NCBI GenBank assembly: GCA_004431415.1
Contig: QPMI01000071.1
Location: 248,001 to 312,000 of the forward strand
DNA length: 64,000 nt
From: Cyanophora paradoxa
Lineage: Eukaryota > Glaucocystophyceae > Cyanophorales > Cyanophoraceae
Direction: 5' to 3'
The notes beneath the pieces are model-generated. The model was not told where the DNA came from and ran no database searches. It saw only the letters and a program-made list of their open reading frames with translations. Positions 32,301-46,200 of this stretch are shown here, piece after piece; the stretch's first letter is position 1, and every line of letters begins with the position of its first letter. The translations under genes and the position numbers were made by a program.

Positions 32301-34230
32301 GGATGTCGGGGTCCGCCGTGCGCGCGATGTCCGCCCTCACCGAGTCCCACATCTGAAGGCGGGGGGGCGGCGTGAGGGAGGGCGACGTGAGGGATGGGAT
32401 GGGATGGGATGGGATATGATGAGGGGCGGGCGTGAGGGACGGGCGGGGCGGGGCGGGGGGGTGGGATGGGCGGGGCGGGGCGGATGGGCGGATCGCGTGA
32501 GGCCGGCGGCGTGAGAACCAGACAGGACGGGACGGGGCGGAGGGATGGGATGGGGGGATGGCGTGAGGGCGGCGGCGTGAGGGGCGGCAGCGTAGGGATG
32601 GGCGGGGCGGGGCGGATAGATGGGAGGAAAGGTGGCGTGAGGGATGGGCGGGGCGGGCGGGGCGGATGGGACGGGACGGGATGGGGGCCGGACCGCGGGC
32701 ATGAGGAAGCCCTCCGAGGCGACCCTCGAGCCTGCGAACGAAGGAGGCGGAAGCGTAAGCTGAAGGCGTAAGCTTCTCTTCTATCTTATATCTAACTTAG
32801 CTCCACGCTCTTATATATCTTATCTCTTTGTATATTGAGCGCGGTGGAGCCCCCCGAAAGGGGCCGCGGCGTAAGCTGAAGGCTCCTCCGCGACGCGAGG
32901 CCCCGGTGGCCCGGGCTCCACATCTATCTATCTGAGCCCCATGACCTCTTTGCAAGTCATGATTATATGAGCTTCTCTCTGTTTAATGAGCGCGCGTGAG
33001 GCTCTACTACGACGCGTAGCCCCGGTCCGCTCGCTCAGTCTTCTCTTCTATCTTTTATAGCTAACTTAGCCCCACGGCCTCCGTTTAGCTTCTTTCTTCT
33101 TTCTATGTCAAGTGTGCGCGCGGACCGATGATGAGGGCGAGGAGGAAGAGGGCGTAGCGGAGGTGCCCCTCGTAGAAGGCGGCCACGAGGTCGGTCGCGG
33201 GGTCGTGCTGCAGCCCGAACCCGCGCCCCGACGGGATGTACCTGCCCGCCCCCGCCCCACCCCGGCGCGTCAGGTCGACGTCGCACGCTTAAACTTGCTT
33301 ATCGGGGTTGACGTTTCTGTAGCCTCTCGATCCTAAGAGATTCTAATCTTCTAGCATCAAGCTTAATTCTTTAGAGCGCACGCGGCGTTGGAGCGGAGGC
33401 CGTTGTAGAAGCCGACGGCGAAGGTGACGAGGTGGAACGAGTGGTACAGGCTCCTGCGGTCCATCCCGAAAAAGCGGCCGTGTGAGCGAGGCAGGGGCGG
33501 CTAGCGGCGCGCAGAGAATGTAGGGCCAAGGGCGCTCACAGCGCGACGAAGTCCCGGACGGTGGCCCAGAGGCCCAGCAGCGGCTTCTTCTGCACCAAAA
33601 TGTTCTCGAACAGGAGCGGCAGGGCCATCGGGAAGCCGACTGCGGCCGCGTCTCAGAAGAGATTCGATTTATACCGAAACGTCCGATCGATCCCGAATTA
33701 TTATATTCGAACCGTAAATGAAGGTGACGAGGTTGGCTGCGGTGGCGGGAGCGCGCACGCGCTGACGTCAGCTCTGGAACCGACGAACGGCTGAAATGTT
33801 CGAAATGTTCGGATTGGGAGGCTCACCCAGGTCGAAAGAGTTCGGGAGGACGATCCAGCGCGTGATCGGCTGCGCAAAAGGACGGGGCGCTCAGCTCGGC
33901 AGCTCGAAAGGCGGCCGACCTGCCCGGCGGAATCGCGTCGACGCGCGCACCTGGACGATCGACATGATGCAGCGAGAAAGGACGATGATGAGGACGCTGC
34001 GGGCGCGGTCAGATCCAATCCAGAAGCTCAAGCCCCACACGCGTTTCCGAGGTTCGTTATACCCATGACCAGCGCACCCATATCTGCGCAACGAGAAGCC
34101 ACGGAGTCAGATCCAACACGCAGCAGCGGAGATGCGAGTCGCGATCGAGGAACGCACTTGACGAAGAGGCCCTGGGTCAGGAAGTTCGTGACCGTCGTGT
34201 TGAACCTGCCGGCCGGCGGTATCAGACAGC
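29307..34230 (-). CDS. Second membrane cluster and C-terminal tail of the glucan synthase
   Basis: Exons encode TTVTNFLTQGLFVK (FYFTTVG equivalent), SVLIIVLSRCIMSIVQV, VGFPMALPLLFENIL, HSFHLVTFAVGFYNGLRS, SGRGFGLQHDPATDLVAAFY then YALFLLALIIG (equivalent to the TGRGFVV.H..FA..Y..Y..SHF..A.E segment), CILVPFFFNPGCLPVGRFNF (the FAP..FNPSGFEW motif), DDIRALRKSLFKK, WDPTLGSRRDKRP, AYAWGSTAGAVAWLFEAALK then VFVLAIVGV, and LSLLLIGAVINVF. The tail is polar: FRLDERIQEEERARRDYYAQ, then QQAKRKWRAATAAALVSAGS, ending ...LNTGGRAVSSALFSI and stop. Some introns here are long because of G/C-only tracts. Confidence 0.82.
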
Positions 34231-37200
34231 AGAGACGCGCGGTGAAGGTGAAGCCCCCGAGGCTCGATGACGCCCCCGGCCACGGGGCCCAGCTAGCCCC
34301 CGGGCCCAACTAGCTTGCCCGAGTAGAGCAAAGCAGAGGAGTAGTAGTAGAGGAGTAGTAGAGCAAAGGCGTGGAGCAGGCTTGATGACGCCCCCGGCCC
34401 CCGGGCTCATGGCCAGCTAGAGCCACAAAGAGGGCGGGGCGCACAGGAAGGTCCGCTTGGTGAAGGAGATGTTGCCCGACACGAGGAGGTACCCGAACTC
34501 GCGCGCCATCGACTGCGCCATCGAAGTTATTAGTTTCCTTGGTGGATTTTACTGCAGAGAGGAGGCGGGGCCGTCGAACCATCTGGGCGGCGCCCTGCGA
34601 GATCTTCGACATGAACTTGTATGTCGTGAGCATCGACGTGTCTCGGGCCTGACAGAGATTACTCCACGATGAGACCGTGCTAAACGGGTTACGGCACCTT
34701 CCCGCCCTGCATGTACTCGACCTGGATGATGCGGCCGCCCGTCAGCTGCGCGTCGAAGCCCTTGAAGATGTCTGCGGGGGCGGGGCGTTCGGTCAAGGCA
34801 GGCGGGAGCGGACGCGGACGAAGGGAAGGAAACGGCGATGGGGCGGATGCGGACCCTCCGACACGTATTGGGTGTTCGACATGCCGCCGTTCGTGCGGAC
34901 GTAGGTGGCCTGGCCGCGGCGGCCGGTCAGCCTCTATAAAGGCGCGAGTGAAGCCGAGGAAACATAGGACGAGGCTACCTCGATGTAGTCGGGGTGCCCG
35001 TAGTGGTTTCTCACGCCAACCATGGCCAGCGCGCGCTGCGCGCCCCTCAGCGGAGCTCGCGAAGCGCAGAGATGCAGGGGCCTCGACCTGGGTGGCCGTC
35101 GTGAAGACGCGTTCCGAGACGCCGGACATGCGCGCGACGAGGTTCTGTGCGACGGAATTGGTGAGCAATTGATAAAAATCCGAGCGACGCGAACAGACGG
35201 ATCGAGCTGCGCGAGCGAGCGCACCCAGTCGGTGGTGATGACGAACTCGGGGAAGCCGATGATGCGGATCGAGCTGTCGTGCGTGAACTCCTCAAGCAGC
35301 GCCGGAACCTGACCACGAGCGATGTTAAGATAAGTCCGGATTTGATGATTCTTCTTCTACTTGATTTCACCTTGAGGGCCTCCTCGACGAAGAAGTCCTG
35401 GTTGCAATCGATGGCCTGGATGACCTGGTTCTCGCAGAAGATGAGCGCGTGGTTCTGCGGCCGCGACCAACGTCAACGGTGTGGAACACGACGGAGCAAG
35501 CCGATCCGCTTCGAGTCTCACCTGGTTCTCGCCCTTGGGGTACATGAGCATCGGGTCGCCGGCCATCTTCACGCGGCTGATCTCCTTCAGCGGCGGCGCC
35601 TCCGACGAGGGGCCCCGAGCGTTGTCCGCCAGCGGGTCGTACATGACGCGCACGCTCGAGTTCGAGCTCTTGTCGATGTAGACCAGCTCGAGCTGCGAAG
35701 AACAGCTCAGGAATGATATAGAAGGACGTAGATGCAGAAATAGAGATTATAGACAAACTGGTTAGACATCGATGAGATTAAGAGTACCAAACGAAGGTAT
35801 CTTCTTAGCAAACTAGTAGCAAAGAGCATGTGTCTTCTTACCTTCGGGAAGCGCTTGAGGATGCCGCAGACGTCGTTGTACTTGAGCCGGTTGTCGAGGG
35901 CCTTGGTCTTCGCGTCGCCCGCCTTGCGCCGGTCCTCGGCGCTCTCCGCCAGGCGCCCGCCCTGCGCCCGCAGCTGCCGCACCTCCTCGCCCTGCCAGAC
36001 ACGCCGTCAGCTTTAGGGCCTGAAGTTAACGGCCCGTCGCTCTTCCATCCCATCGAAGCCGTCACGAGTACTCTTCCATCTTATCGAAGTTATTCATCTT
36101 CTTCCTTTCATTGATTTTACCTTGGTCTTCTCCAGGCTGGCGAGGGAGCCGGCGCCGGCGAGGAGGGCCGCGCGGACCTCCGCCGCCTTCAGCTTGAAGT
36201 CCGTCAGCGTCTTCCCTGCGGCATGGATCAGGAAACCAAAGCGGCTCGACCGCGTCGAAAACCGAGCTAGCGTCCGAGTCTTGCTAGCATCCGCGTCCGG
36301 CCGCGTCCGAGTCTTGCTAGCATTGTCGCCGATTGTCGCCTATGAGCTATAAGGTTGCAGAGCCCAAAGGTCAGGCCTATAGCTAGGCTTCGCCGAGTGC
36401 GGTTCGGCCACGTTACAGAATCCAGAGACCAGGCTCGCCCAAGACACGGAAACCCAGGGCCTGTCGAGGAAATTGCGCACCCCAGGAGGCCCAGGCAGTG
36501 AAGATGGCCTTCTCGTCGTCGGAGAGCGGCTGCCGCGCCCGCTGCTTCGCCACCAGGTCGTCCACCAGCGCCAGGTCGTCCGCCGCCTAACACAAAGCTC
36601 AGAAACCTTAAAGATGCGATAGAATGGAAAATAGGCTGGAAAAGATGCGATGGAATGTTCAGATGTAACACAAAGTTCAGAAGCTTGAAAAGATGGGATG
36701 GAATGGCGATGTAGTTTAAGCTCAAAGAGTTGGAAGCTTAGGAGTTGAAGCCTTCAAAGATGGGATGGAATGGCGCACGGTGATCCGGTCCTGGAAGTTC
36801 TGGTAGGCGAAGATGACCTGGACCTTGGATGCCACGAGGGCGTCCCGCTCCCGCTGCCGCTTCTCCCGCGCCGCCGCGTCCTGTTTATATACTCCCATCA
36901 GCTCCAAAAACTTCGAAGTTCGGATGGAGCGCGCACCTGGTGGGCGGCGGTCATGTGGCCGTGGCGCTCGCGGTCCAGCCGGGTACGCAAGATGGCCGCC
37001 TCCGTCGTCGCAGGCTGCACCGAACCAGGTCAGAGTTAGAAATGGGCTGAGAAGACGGGTTCGGTCCAACTACCTGATCGGCGTCGAGGGGCGCAGGCTC
37101 GTCGGGATCGTCGTAGACGGTCGGGTAGTGCATCCGCGCCAGCAGGTCATACGCCTGCGAAGTAAACGGAAAGGTTAAATTCTATTAGAGAAAGTTAGGA

Positions 37201-40200
37201 ACAGTTTTGTTTGGTTATAAGGACCTTGAAGTAGGAGCAGATGCCGAAGAGCGTGCGGGCGAGGGGCTGGAAGCGCATGCTGGCCCACCAGCGGATGGCG
37301 AGCTGGTCGTCCGCCGTGAGGTCGTTCCAGCAGAGCAGCACCTCGCCTGAGGGCGACATGGTTAGCAAAACCAAACACCATAATCTAATACGGCTTGAAA
37401 CGTTAAATATTTATAGGCGATGGCCTCCGAGCTTGGACTCTCTATCCTTTTCGTCTGTCTTCTAGCTCATCTCACCTCTGAGCTTGGACTCGGAGAGGCG
37501 GCGGAGGGCCTCGAGGGCGGCGGCGTCACGGCGCGGGCGCGCCGGCGCGGCAAAGGGGTTGCGGGTCGTCATCTTGTTCGCCTCGCGCTGCTCGTCGTCC
37601 GCCCGCCGCTGATGGGAACCGGAGTTAGCTTGCTGCCAACATCGACAGTAAACGACGACGCTAGTTTATAAGCATAGAAGTTAATAAGAAAGCTCTAAAA
37701 GAGTCAGTTTATAAGGATAGAAGTTTATAAGACCTGGAGCTCGTCGACGAGTATGGTCCACTCGTTGGGGTGCATGTCGATGATGTGCTCGAGCCTGCAC
37801 GTCGGACGCACAAGTGAGCGGCGCCGGAGTCGCATCGCGTGCGCTACAGCATCCAGCATCCGACGCACGCGCAGATGCCGGACGCCTGCGCTCAAATCAG
37901 TAAGAGAAGGGCACAGAAACGGGAAATTAAAGCCAAACAACGCACGTCGGTCTCGAGGAGGTCCCGCTCCGCGTAGATGACGGCCTCGTCTCCGGCCGGG
38001 ATCAGCACTGTCAGCGACCTTGCCTGCAAGACGTTAAGCGACGTTAATAAGACGTTAATAACAATAAAGGCAGCGCTCGTTATGGCGTTAAGTGAAGAAG
38101 CGACTTTAAGGAAAGGGGCGAACCTGGCGGAGCGAGGCGCTGTCGGGCAGGTCGTTCATCAGGAGGCCGGACGCCCAGACGTGGATCCTGCGCTCGTTCG
38201 GTGAGCGACAGTCCGCGTCGGATCCATTTAACAGCGCCGCAATCAAAAGCTGGAGCACGGCCCGCACCGGCGGCGGGCCTCGGCGTTCTCTGGCCCCGTC
38301 GAGTTCTGCATCTGATCCAGATACTTCCGGTCGTGCTCCACTGCCAACAAGCAGGAATCGTTGGGAAACGCAAGCAGACGTTGCACTTCTTATTGAAGAA
38401 CGCTTATTTTAGCGCTTATTCTTATAGAACGCTGTTTGACGCACGGACGAGGGCCTCGTCGCGCTTGCGGTCGACGTGCTCGGGCGGCAGCGGCCGGTAC
38501 CGCAGGCGGTCGTACTCGGCCACCTTCAGCAGGTGCCGCTCCTTCAGATCTGCGAGAAGAAGGTTGACGAGCAAGAATACAAAAGAATCGTCGAATCGAA
38601 AGCGGCGGAGCGGAGCTGACCGGCAAGCAGGGTGCTCCACGCCATCGCCCACGCGCGGCACCGCTCCCGAACACTGACCGACTTGCGCCTGCGGCGTCGA
38701 CGGCGACGGCGTCGGCGTCAGCGGCGGCGACGGCGCTTTCCGAGGGGGGGGGGGGGGGGGGGAAGCTTGAGGGCCGACCTGGAGAGGGAGACCCGGACCC
38801 AGAAGCGCTCGCGGATGGCGCCGAAGTTGCCCAGGAACTTCTCCCAGCTCTTGATCTTCTCGAAGCCTTGGATCCACCCCTGGACAAATAGATGAGACGA
38901 GCAGCATAGCATAGTTTAACATAGGTCTAGCGGAGAATGCATGTGGTCCAAACATAGTTTTACGTAAGATCGACACCGAACTAGTGGATCCCGCTACTGT
39001 TTTTAATGCGAGAGAACCTTGAGGACGGCGATGAGGTCGAGGATGACGACGTATGCCACGTTCGAGGAGATGAAGAAGGAGAAGATGGTGGGGACCTGCG
39101 CGGGGGTCGGTCAGTCACAGTTGAGATCCAGTCTAAGCCGCGAGCACAGCGGCGGACCCAGCACGTGAAGGCGATGCACGCGATCCAGAGGCCCTGCTGC
39201 CACGTCGCGATGCCCTCCTGCGCCCGACGTCAGGTCGACACGCAAACCAAACCATTAGCCACATGTAAAACGCGAACGAAAGCACCTCGGGGAAGTAGTT
39301 GGCGTCGGCGAGGGGCTGGAAGACGAGGAAGTGGTCGCAGAGGATGACGACCGCCTCGATGGCAAAGAGGACGGCCCAACGTGCGAGCCCGTCGATCGTC
39401 TCCTTGTTCGACGCCGCGCTCACCTGCGCCGCAGAATTGTGAGGACTGGATGCGAAGACCAGGAGGACTCCCTCACCGTCAGGCGAGGCTTCACGACCTC
39501 GCGGCACATGGAGAGGGGCGGGAGCAGCCACCACCACAGCAGGAACTGCGGGGCGTTAAACAAACAGGTAGCTGCAAGCTCGGCGGGAAACGTAGCTACA
39601 GACGGACCTTCAATAGCTGGAGCAGGACGTACGTGCCGCCGAGGAGGACCCACAGGAGCCGGATGTCGCCGTTCGGGGTGGGGATCTGCGGTGCAGATTG
39701 GATCAGATAAGGCACAGCAGTCGAGCCCCGTTAAAAAGCGCTGCTTGAACGCGCCTGAGTCTCCCAGAACGCGTAGCCGACGTGCGCCGCGTAGCGAAGA
39801 CAGCTGCGAATAATTCGAAGCCGTTCAAGTGAGCAACACGGAAGAAGCTTCGAATCCCACTTTCGGAAAGAAGCCAGAGCTAAAGCTCGGGCGAATAATT
39901 CGAAGCCGTTTAAGCTCAAGTAAACAAGCCGAAAGCTTAAGAAGCTTCGGATCCCACTTTCCGATTCCGCGCACCCAATTTCAAAGACGGGCATCGTGTT
40001 CGAGATGAGGGAGAGCATGCCCAGCAGCGGGCTCCGCGAGCGCTCGTCGAACGTCTTCAGCCACACGTGGCTGCAGGAAAATGATAAGCCACACGTGCAC
40101 GAAACAAGAACAGTTAAGATGATAGAAGGGGTCACCTGTGGCGGTAGGCGGGGAGCTTGAAGCGCGAGTCGTCGGCCCTGAGCAGGTCGTTCGCCGTGGC

Positions 40201-43200
40201 GCCGATCGCCCTGCTCGCGGACGAAGCCATCAGAGCGATCCAACAGCGATTTAACTAATCTAGCGGACCTGGCCTGGCTGTCGACGGCCATCCGGCACGC
40301 CGGCAGCAGCGTGTTCACGTCGTACTGCGCGAAGCAGCAGGTTTAGAACAAAAAGACAGCAGAAATCAGCTAGACTAAGCGTAGAGAATCGCTAGACCGG
40401 CACCTTCTTCTAAGCTTAGTGATCAAACATAACAGAAATAAGCGATGCTAAGCTTTTAATCAATGATACTAAGCTGGAATAAGAGTAAGAGACATCGAAT
40501 TCGCACCTTCTTGAGCTCGGCGGCGACGCCGTCGACGAACTTGCGGAGGGAGGTCTCGACCTGCTTGCGGAACCCGAGCGCCGGGAGCGCGTTGCTCTCC
40601 ACCGGCGTCACCGCGTCGGCGCGCACCTGCAGCGTAATGAGCAATGAGTGAGGCGCAAGCTCTAACTCTATAAACAAAGCTTTTGATGATCTAGAAACAG
40701 ATCATATGAAGGCTTTAACGCCTAGACCGTTTAAGAATTTCACAAGCGCACGGTGCCGGCGAGCTCGAGGAGGCGCTGCTTGAGCTTGAGGGGGATGCGG
40801 TGTGCCTGCTCGTCGTCCGCCAGCGACTCGTGCGACTCGTCCAGCGCCGACGAGACCAGCCCCTCGAACTGAGCGAAAGAAAGAGAGACGGGGTCAGTCA
40901 GGAAAAGCGGAGATGGGCTGTGGCGGTAGTTTATGCTACAGTCTAGCGCGAGCGAAGCGGGAGCACCTCCTTGATGCTCTTCTGCAGCGCCCGCGCGAGC
41001 GCCCGGCGGCACGCCGCCGACAGAGCCAGCTGCTCGTGGTCAGACGTCAGGAACCGTTTGGCTAAGGCGTTGCCGAGACTCGAACCTTGTCCTTCTCGGT
41101 CGTGGCGATCTCGCTGAGCGCCTTGTCTACTGCCTCCTTGTCGTACTCGGCGGACGAGCGCAGGGTCGCGCTCCACGACTCGTAGTCGATGGGCTCGGGG
41201 TAGTACTGCGTGCGGCAGAGCCGGTTCAAACGAGGGGCGGGGAAGACGACGAAAAAGAGAGCCCACCTTCTGGCGGTTGGCAAAGCAGAGTCGGCCCTTC
41301 CCGCACCGCTTCGAGACAATGGCGTGCGCCCGCATCCTGAGAATCGAACGCACGATCAGCTAAAGCGCCGCAAACAAAAAACAGCGAGGGGACCAAACTA
41401 AGCCAAACTAAAGCGATTAGCTTGAGCGCCAATGAAGCTTGAAAATCACTTAGATCTAGAGGAAGGTGGCTATGATAAAACACTTTGGGATGCTCAAGGA
41501 CCTGACCAAACCAATCCAAGCCAAACTAAAGCGATTCACGCACCAGGCGTCCATGTGGACGTACTCGAGGCGGCGGGCGATGGCGGCGTCGCGGGCCGCG
41601 TCGTCGCCCCCGAGGGAGCCCAGGCCCTCCCCCCAGCTCCGGTTCCCGCTGCGAGAGAGGAGTGAGAAAATATTCAAGGGCAGAGGCGAGACGACCGCGC
41701 GATTGACGTTTTACGCGGTCTAACTTGGCTACAGTTTGCCCTATATCTCTTTAAAAATTGCTCGGAGTCATTTATTTATTGCGGACCTGTACTTGGTCGC
41801 GTCAAGCACGAAGCGCGGCAGCTCGTACAGCTCCGTCAGGTCCGAGTACGTCCTGCGTCAATGAATTCAGAGATTGAAATATAATAAGCTTAAGCTTCAA
41901 GTTTGATTCTGTGTATTTGTCGTTATTGTTGCTGTTCACGCACATGTAATCCTGCTGGCTTCGCGTGTTGGCGCGGAACATCTTGGCGCAGGAGAAGACG
42001 CGGTGCCAATACGAGACCTCCAGCTTGACGTATGCCCCCGGCGGCATCTTCCGCTCCCGGACCTGCACGTCACGATTTTACGCTTAGATTTAGCTTTATG
42101 CACTCTTTGGTGCTTTACTCTTTCTTAAGCTCTCTTAGTTGCCCGCGTACCTCGCCGGCGCTGTTCTGCACGATGGCCAGCAGGCGCTTGGCGGCGTAGA
42201 AGAGGTACGAGAGAAAGGAGGGGCAGCTCCTGAAGTTGGAGGCGGAGACGAAGACCAGGTCGCACAGGTACAGGTTCACCTGCGACGATGATAATAGTAA
42301 TTAGTAATAAGTGAATATCAGCTTCAGCATAAGCTTAAGGTTAAAGCACAAGCTTAAGCTCAAAGAGGTTCACCAGCATGGCGTTCAGCTGCTCGTCGTC
42401 GATGGCTGCCTCCGCGTCGGCCGCGCCGGCACCGGCGGCCGCGCCCCGCCGGCCGCCGCGGCGCCACGCCTTGACGATGGAAATGAAGGCGTACTTGGCG
42501 AAGGTGGGGACGTGGAAGAGGGCGCTGGTGAGGCCGCGCCCGAGCATGCGGACGAAGCGGCTCCAGATGGAGAGCGCCCCGGGGAGCGCGCTGCGTCGGA
42601 CATCGGTAAGATTAAGGCACAGTTCGTTGAGCTTAACTCTAGTAACACTCAAGACTAAATTAAACGCACAAGCTCATCCTGTAGAACCACTCGCGGTTGG
42701 CGTGGAGCTTGCGGTTGTGCAGCTCGAGGACGGCCCGCCCCTCGAAGTCGCCCTGCCGGTCCTGCACAGAAATTCACCTCAGCGAAAGAAACAAGCAGAA
42801 GGAACTCAACTATAGCAGTTGTTGTTGTGCGCTAATGCAAATCGTCTTATAACTTAACGAAAGCTCAAGAAAGCGCACCCTGGCGCCCTCGACGGCGTCG
42901 GTGACCTCCTTCATGACGAGGCGGGCCGCCTGCTGCTGCACGTCCGCCGAGAAACCTAACCGAAGGAGAAAAATAGACGAGGTTATCGAAGGTGAAACCG
43001 ACGAGGCTTCACGGGTGAGTGAGGCCGTCCGTCCGGCTCGCACCGGTGACTTCGTCGAGGTGCTTGATGACGGCCTGCAGCTTGTAGAGCACGCCGTCCT
43101 CGGGCCCGAAGACGGGGATCCCGTTCACCTGGTCGAAGAGATTTCAGCGCGCGTTTCACGTACGAAAATTAGCGGAATTCGAAGATGCCAGTTAATACGG

Positions 43201-46200
43201 GGATGCCATTCACCTCGGCGCGGGCGGAGGGCGCCGGCTTCGGCCGCGCGGGGAGCTGGTACGGAGCGGGCGACGGCGGCCGCGGCGAGGCCGCCGGCGT
43301 CCTGTGAGAGTTGCCGCCGCCGTTCGTGACGGCCGTCGGCACTTGCAGAAGCGCGCCCGAGCCGGCCGGCGCCGACTTCGCCTTGGGTAGCACCGGCAGC
43401 CCGGCGCCGGCGGCCGCGGTCGAGGCGATGGAACGGGCGGACGGGGGCGGCTGGCCGTCCTCGCTCCAGAGGGCGCCCAGGTCCCGAGGCTTCTCGAGGA
43501 TCGTCTTCGTCTTCTCGTCCAGGCGGCGCATGCGGGACTTCATCTCGGAGAGCGACAGGTGCCGCTTGATGCCGTCGCCGACGTCGTTGCTCCCGATGCT
43601 CTCGTCCGCCGACTCCGCCGAGTGCGTCTCGGAGGACGAGTCGTCGCTCGCGTCGTCGGCCGCGGCGTCGCCGTCGCGCCGGCGCATCTGCAGAACGACG
43701 TGCGAACCGCTGGCGGCGCCGGGCGACGGCGGCGGCGCGACGCCGTCGGCCGCCTTCAGCGGCTGCATTTCCTCCTCGTCCTGGTCGCCCCGGCGGCCGG
43801 CGCGTACTTTGCGGTTCGGCGCGGCGGAAATCTTGCGAAGCTCCGCGGCGGAGACCTGACGGGCGTCAAGTCAGATCTGTGCGGGCGGGCGGCGTCAATT
43901 TAAGGAGAAGACTCGCCTCCAGGTCTTCACGCTCGAGCCAGCGGCGGTTGCGGCGCTTCTCCTGGCGCTCTTGCTTCAGATCTGCGGGGCGGACATGAGG
44001 TGAGACGAGCTTCCTTCAAAGCCGGGAATTCGAAGATTTCGGGAGGAAAGCTTGCTCGCCCATGTAGAGGAACACGAGGAACACGGTCGTGAAGATTATG
44101 ATGAGGCCGCAGACTACAACCGGCGGGATCCAGGGGAGACCTGCAAACAAGGCCGATTACTCGACGCGTGACGGTAATGCAGGAAATTGAACAAGCTCTT
44201 TTTACCCTTGCGCGTTTCAGGTGGCCGGTACAGCTCAGGGAAGGTGTCATACAGGATCTCAGGGTCGTCTGTGTGATTCGAATCAACAAAACTTGAGAGA
44301 AAGATGGCAATATCCAGTTATCGATGCGCACCTGTGACATCCAGGATGTCCACGGCGACGGCGGCCCCAGAGTCCTGCGACAGCCGCCTCCCTCCTCCTG
44401 CGCCGGCCGCGGGCGCCGGCGCGGCCGATCGGAGCTGCAGACGGGCCCCGGACGTGTGCGCCACTTTTAGGCGCCACGAGACTTCGGCGGCCGACACCGT
44501 CGACTCGCTTTGGTCCTCCTTGATCAGCGCCAGAACCTGAAAACATTATTATAAGAAAAGCGTTGCGTAAACCATTGGGTTGAATTCAAGAAGCGAACCT
44601 CCTGCGACGTCTGCCACGAGACGATGCGAGTGGCGTTGGGAAGGGATCCGAAGCTCGCCCCGAGCGCCCGCTGGAAGCGGTCCTTGGACGCTTTCGGGCC
44701 GAGGACGAACATGACCGTGTTGCCGGCGCTGCCCCGCCGGACGCCCAGGAGGGTATCCCCGAAGCTGTAGTTCTGGATCGCGCGCCAGTCCGGAAGCACG
44801 CGCGCGTAGACGAAGTCGCCCCCGTGCACGGACGCAGGCTCCAGGTCCGGCCGCAGAAGCAGCTTGTAGTCCGTCCAGGACTCCGGGAACGCGCCGAACA
44901 GGTCGTCCGTGAAGAGAACCAGCGCCCGAATCGCGTCGCGGATCCAGACGGCCGAGACGCTCGGGACGGGACGGGCGTCCACGCCCGTCTCGACGTCGCC
45001 GAGCTCGGTGCTGCAGAACGGGACGGGCGTCGACGCGTCCCGCAGCAGGCTCGCGATCTGGCCGGCGAGGAACTCCGTCGCAAGGGAAGGGACGCTGTCG
45101 GAGCGCGAGAGCTGGAGCGCCGGCGAGGCGAGCGAGAAGGACAGCGCGTAGTGACGGGACGGATTCGCTGTGGCGAAACGAAAGTTAAACATCAATAAGA
45201 GCGCGTATCCCGCTCGTTTGTCACTCACCTCGGCAGACGCATCGGACGTCCTCCTTGCGGTCCTTGACGGGGTCCTGCCCCTCGAACCGGACGTACTTCT
45301 CGAGCGACAGCTCCATGCCGTCGGGGCAGTCTGGGTAGTGCCGGAAGCACGGCATCTTTCCCTTGGACAGGCAGACGGTGTTGGAAGCGACCCGCCGGGC
45401 CTCGCCGGCCGTGGGGGCGCCGAGGTAGCGGTGCAGTCCCTTCGGGCACGTCCGCGCCGCCGACGGGTCGCGGGGCGCGCAGGCGCCGTACCCGCCGATG
45501 CCGTCCGACCCCTCGAAGTTGTAGTAGCCGCTGGTGCGCGGGCACTCGCAGAAGGTACTGCCCGCGTGCAGCTTGCACTTCTTCGGCTCGGGCAGCTGCG
45601 GGCCGAGGCCGCTCGCCCTGTAGTCGTAGCAGGGAACGGCCTTCTCCCTCGACACGACGCCGATCTTGGCCGGCGGCGACCACGGCCCGCCGCAGACGGA
45701 GACGCTGGCCCGGACCACGCCGAGCTCGGACAGACCCATAGACTGCAGAAAAGAATGTTAGAATCCGAAAGCCCGAGACAACAAGCACATATTTCATTGA
45801 AAACTGACCTTTCCGAAATCCTTGAGGACGCCGACCACGCCCGGATCGTCCGTGCGGCACTGGAGGAAGCGGTACGCCCCCTCCATTCCGCTCTGCGGCC
45901 GGTTGTATGTAAGCTTGAGCCCCGAATAGAAGATGTGAAGCTTAAGCAAGCTTTCAAGATAATAAGTTTCCAGTTCAAATAGAGCGCACGGCGGTGACGA
46001 CGCAGGTGGGGCTCAGGCGGAGGATCCGCCCGTCCTTCTGCACGTCCACCGAGAGCCGAACGGCGTTCTGCAGGGATGAAAGAAAGCTTAGGGATTAGAT
46101 AGATAGCAAGATTAGGTATTTAGATATTTAGAAGTTTATATCAGAAAGCGTAGGGATGAGAATCCAGAAAGCAAAGCGTAGCACCTGCTCGGCGCTCGGG

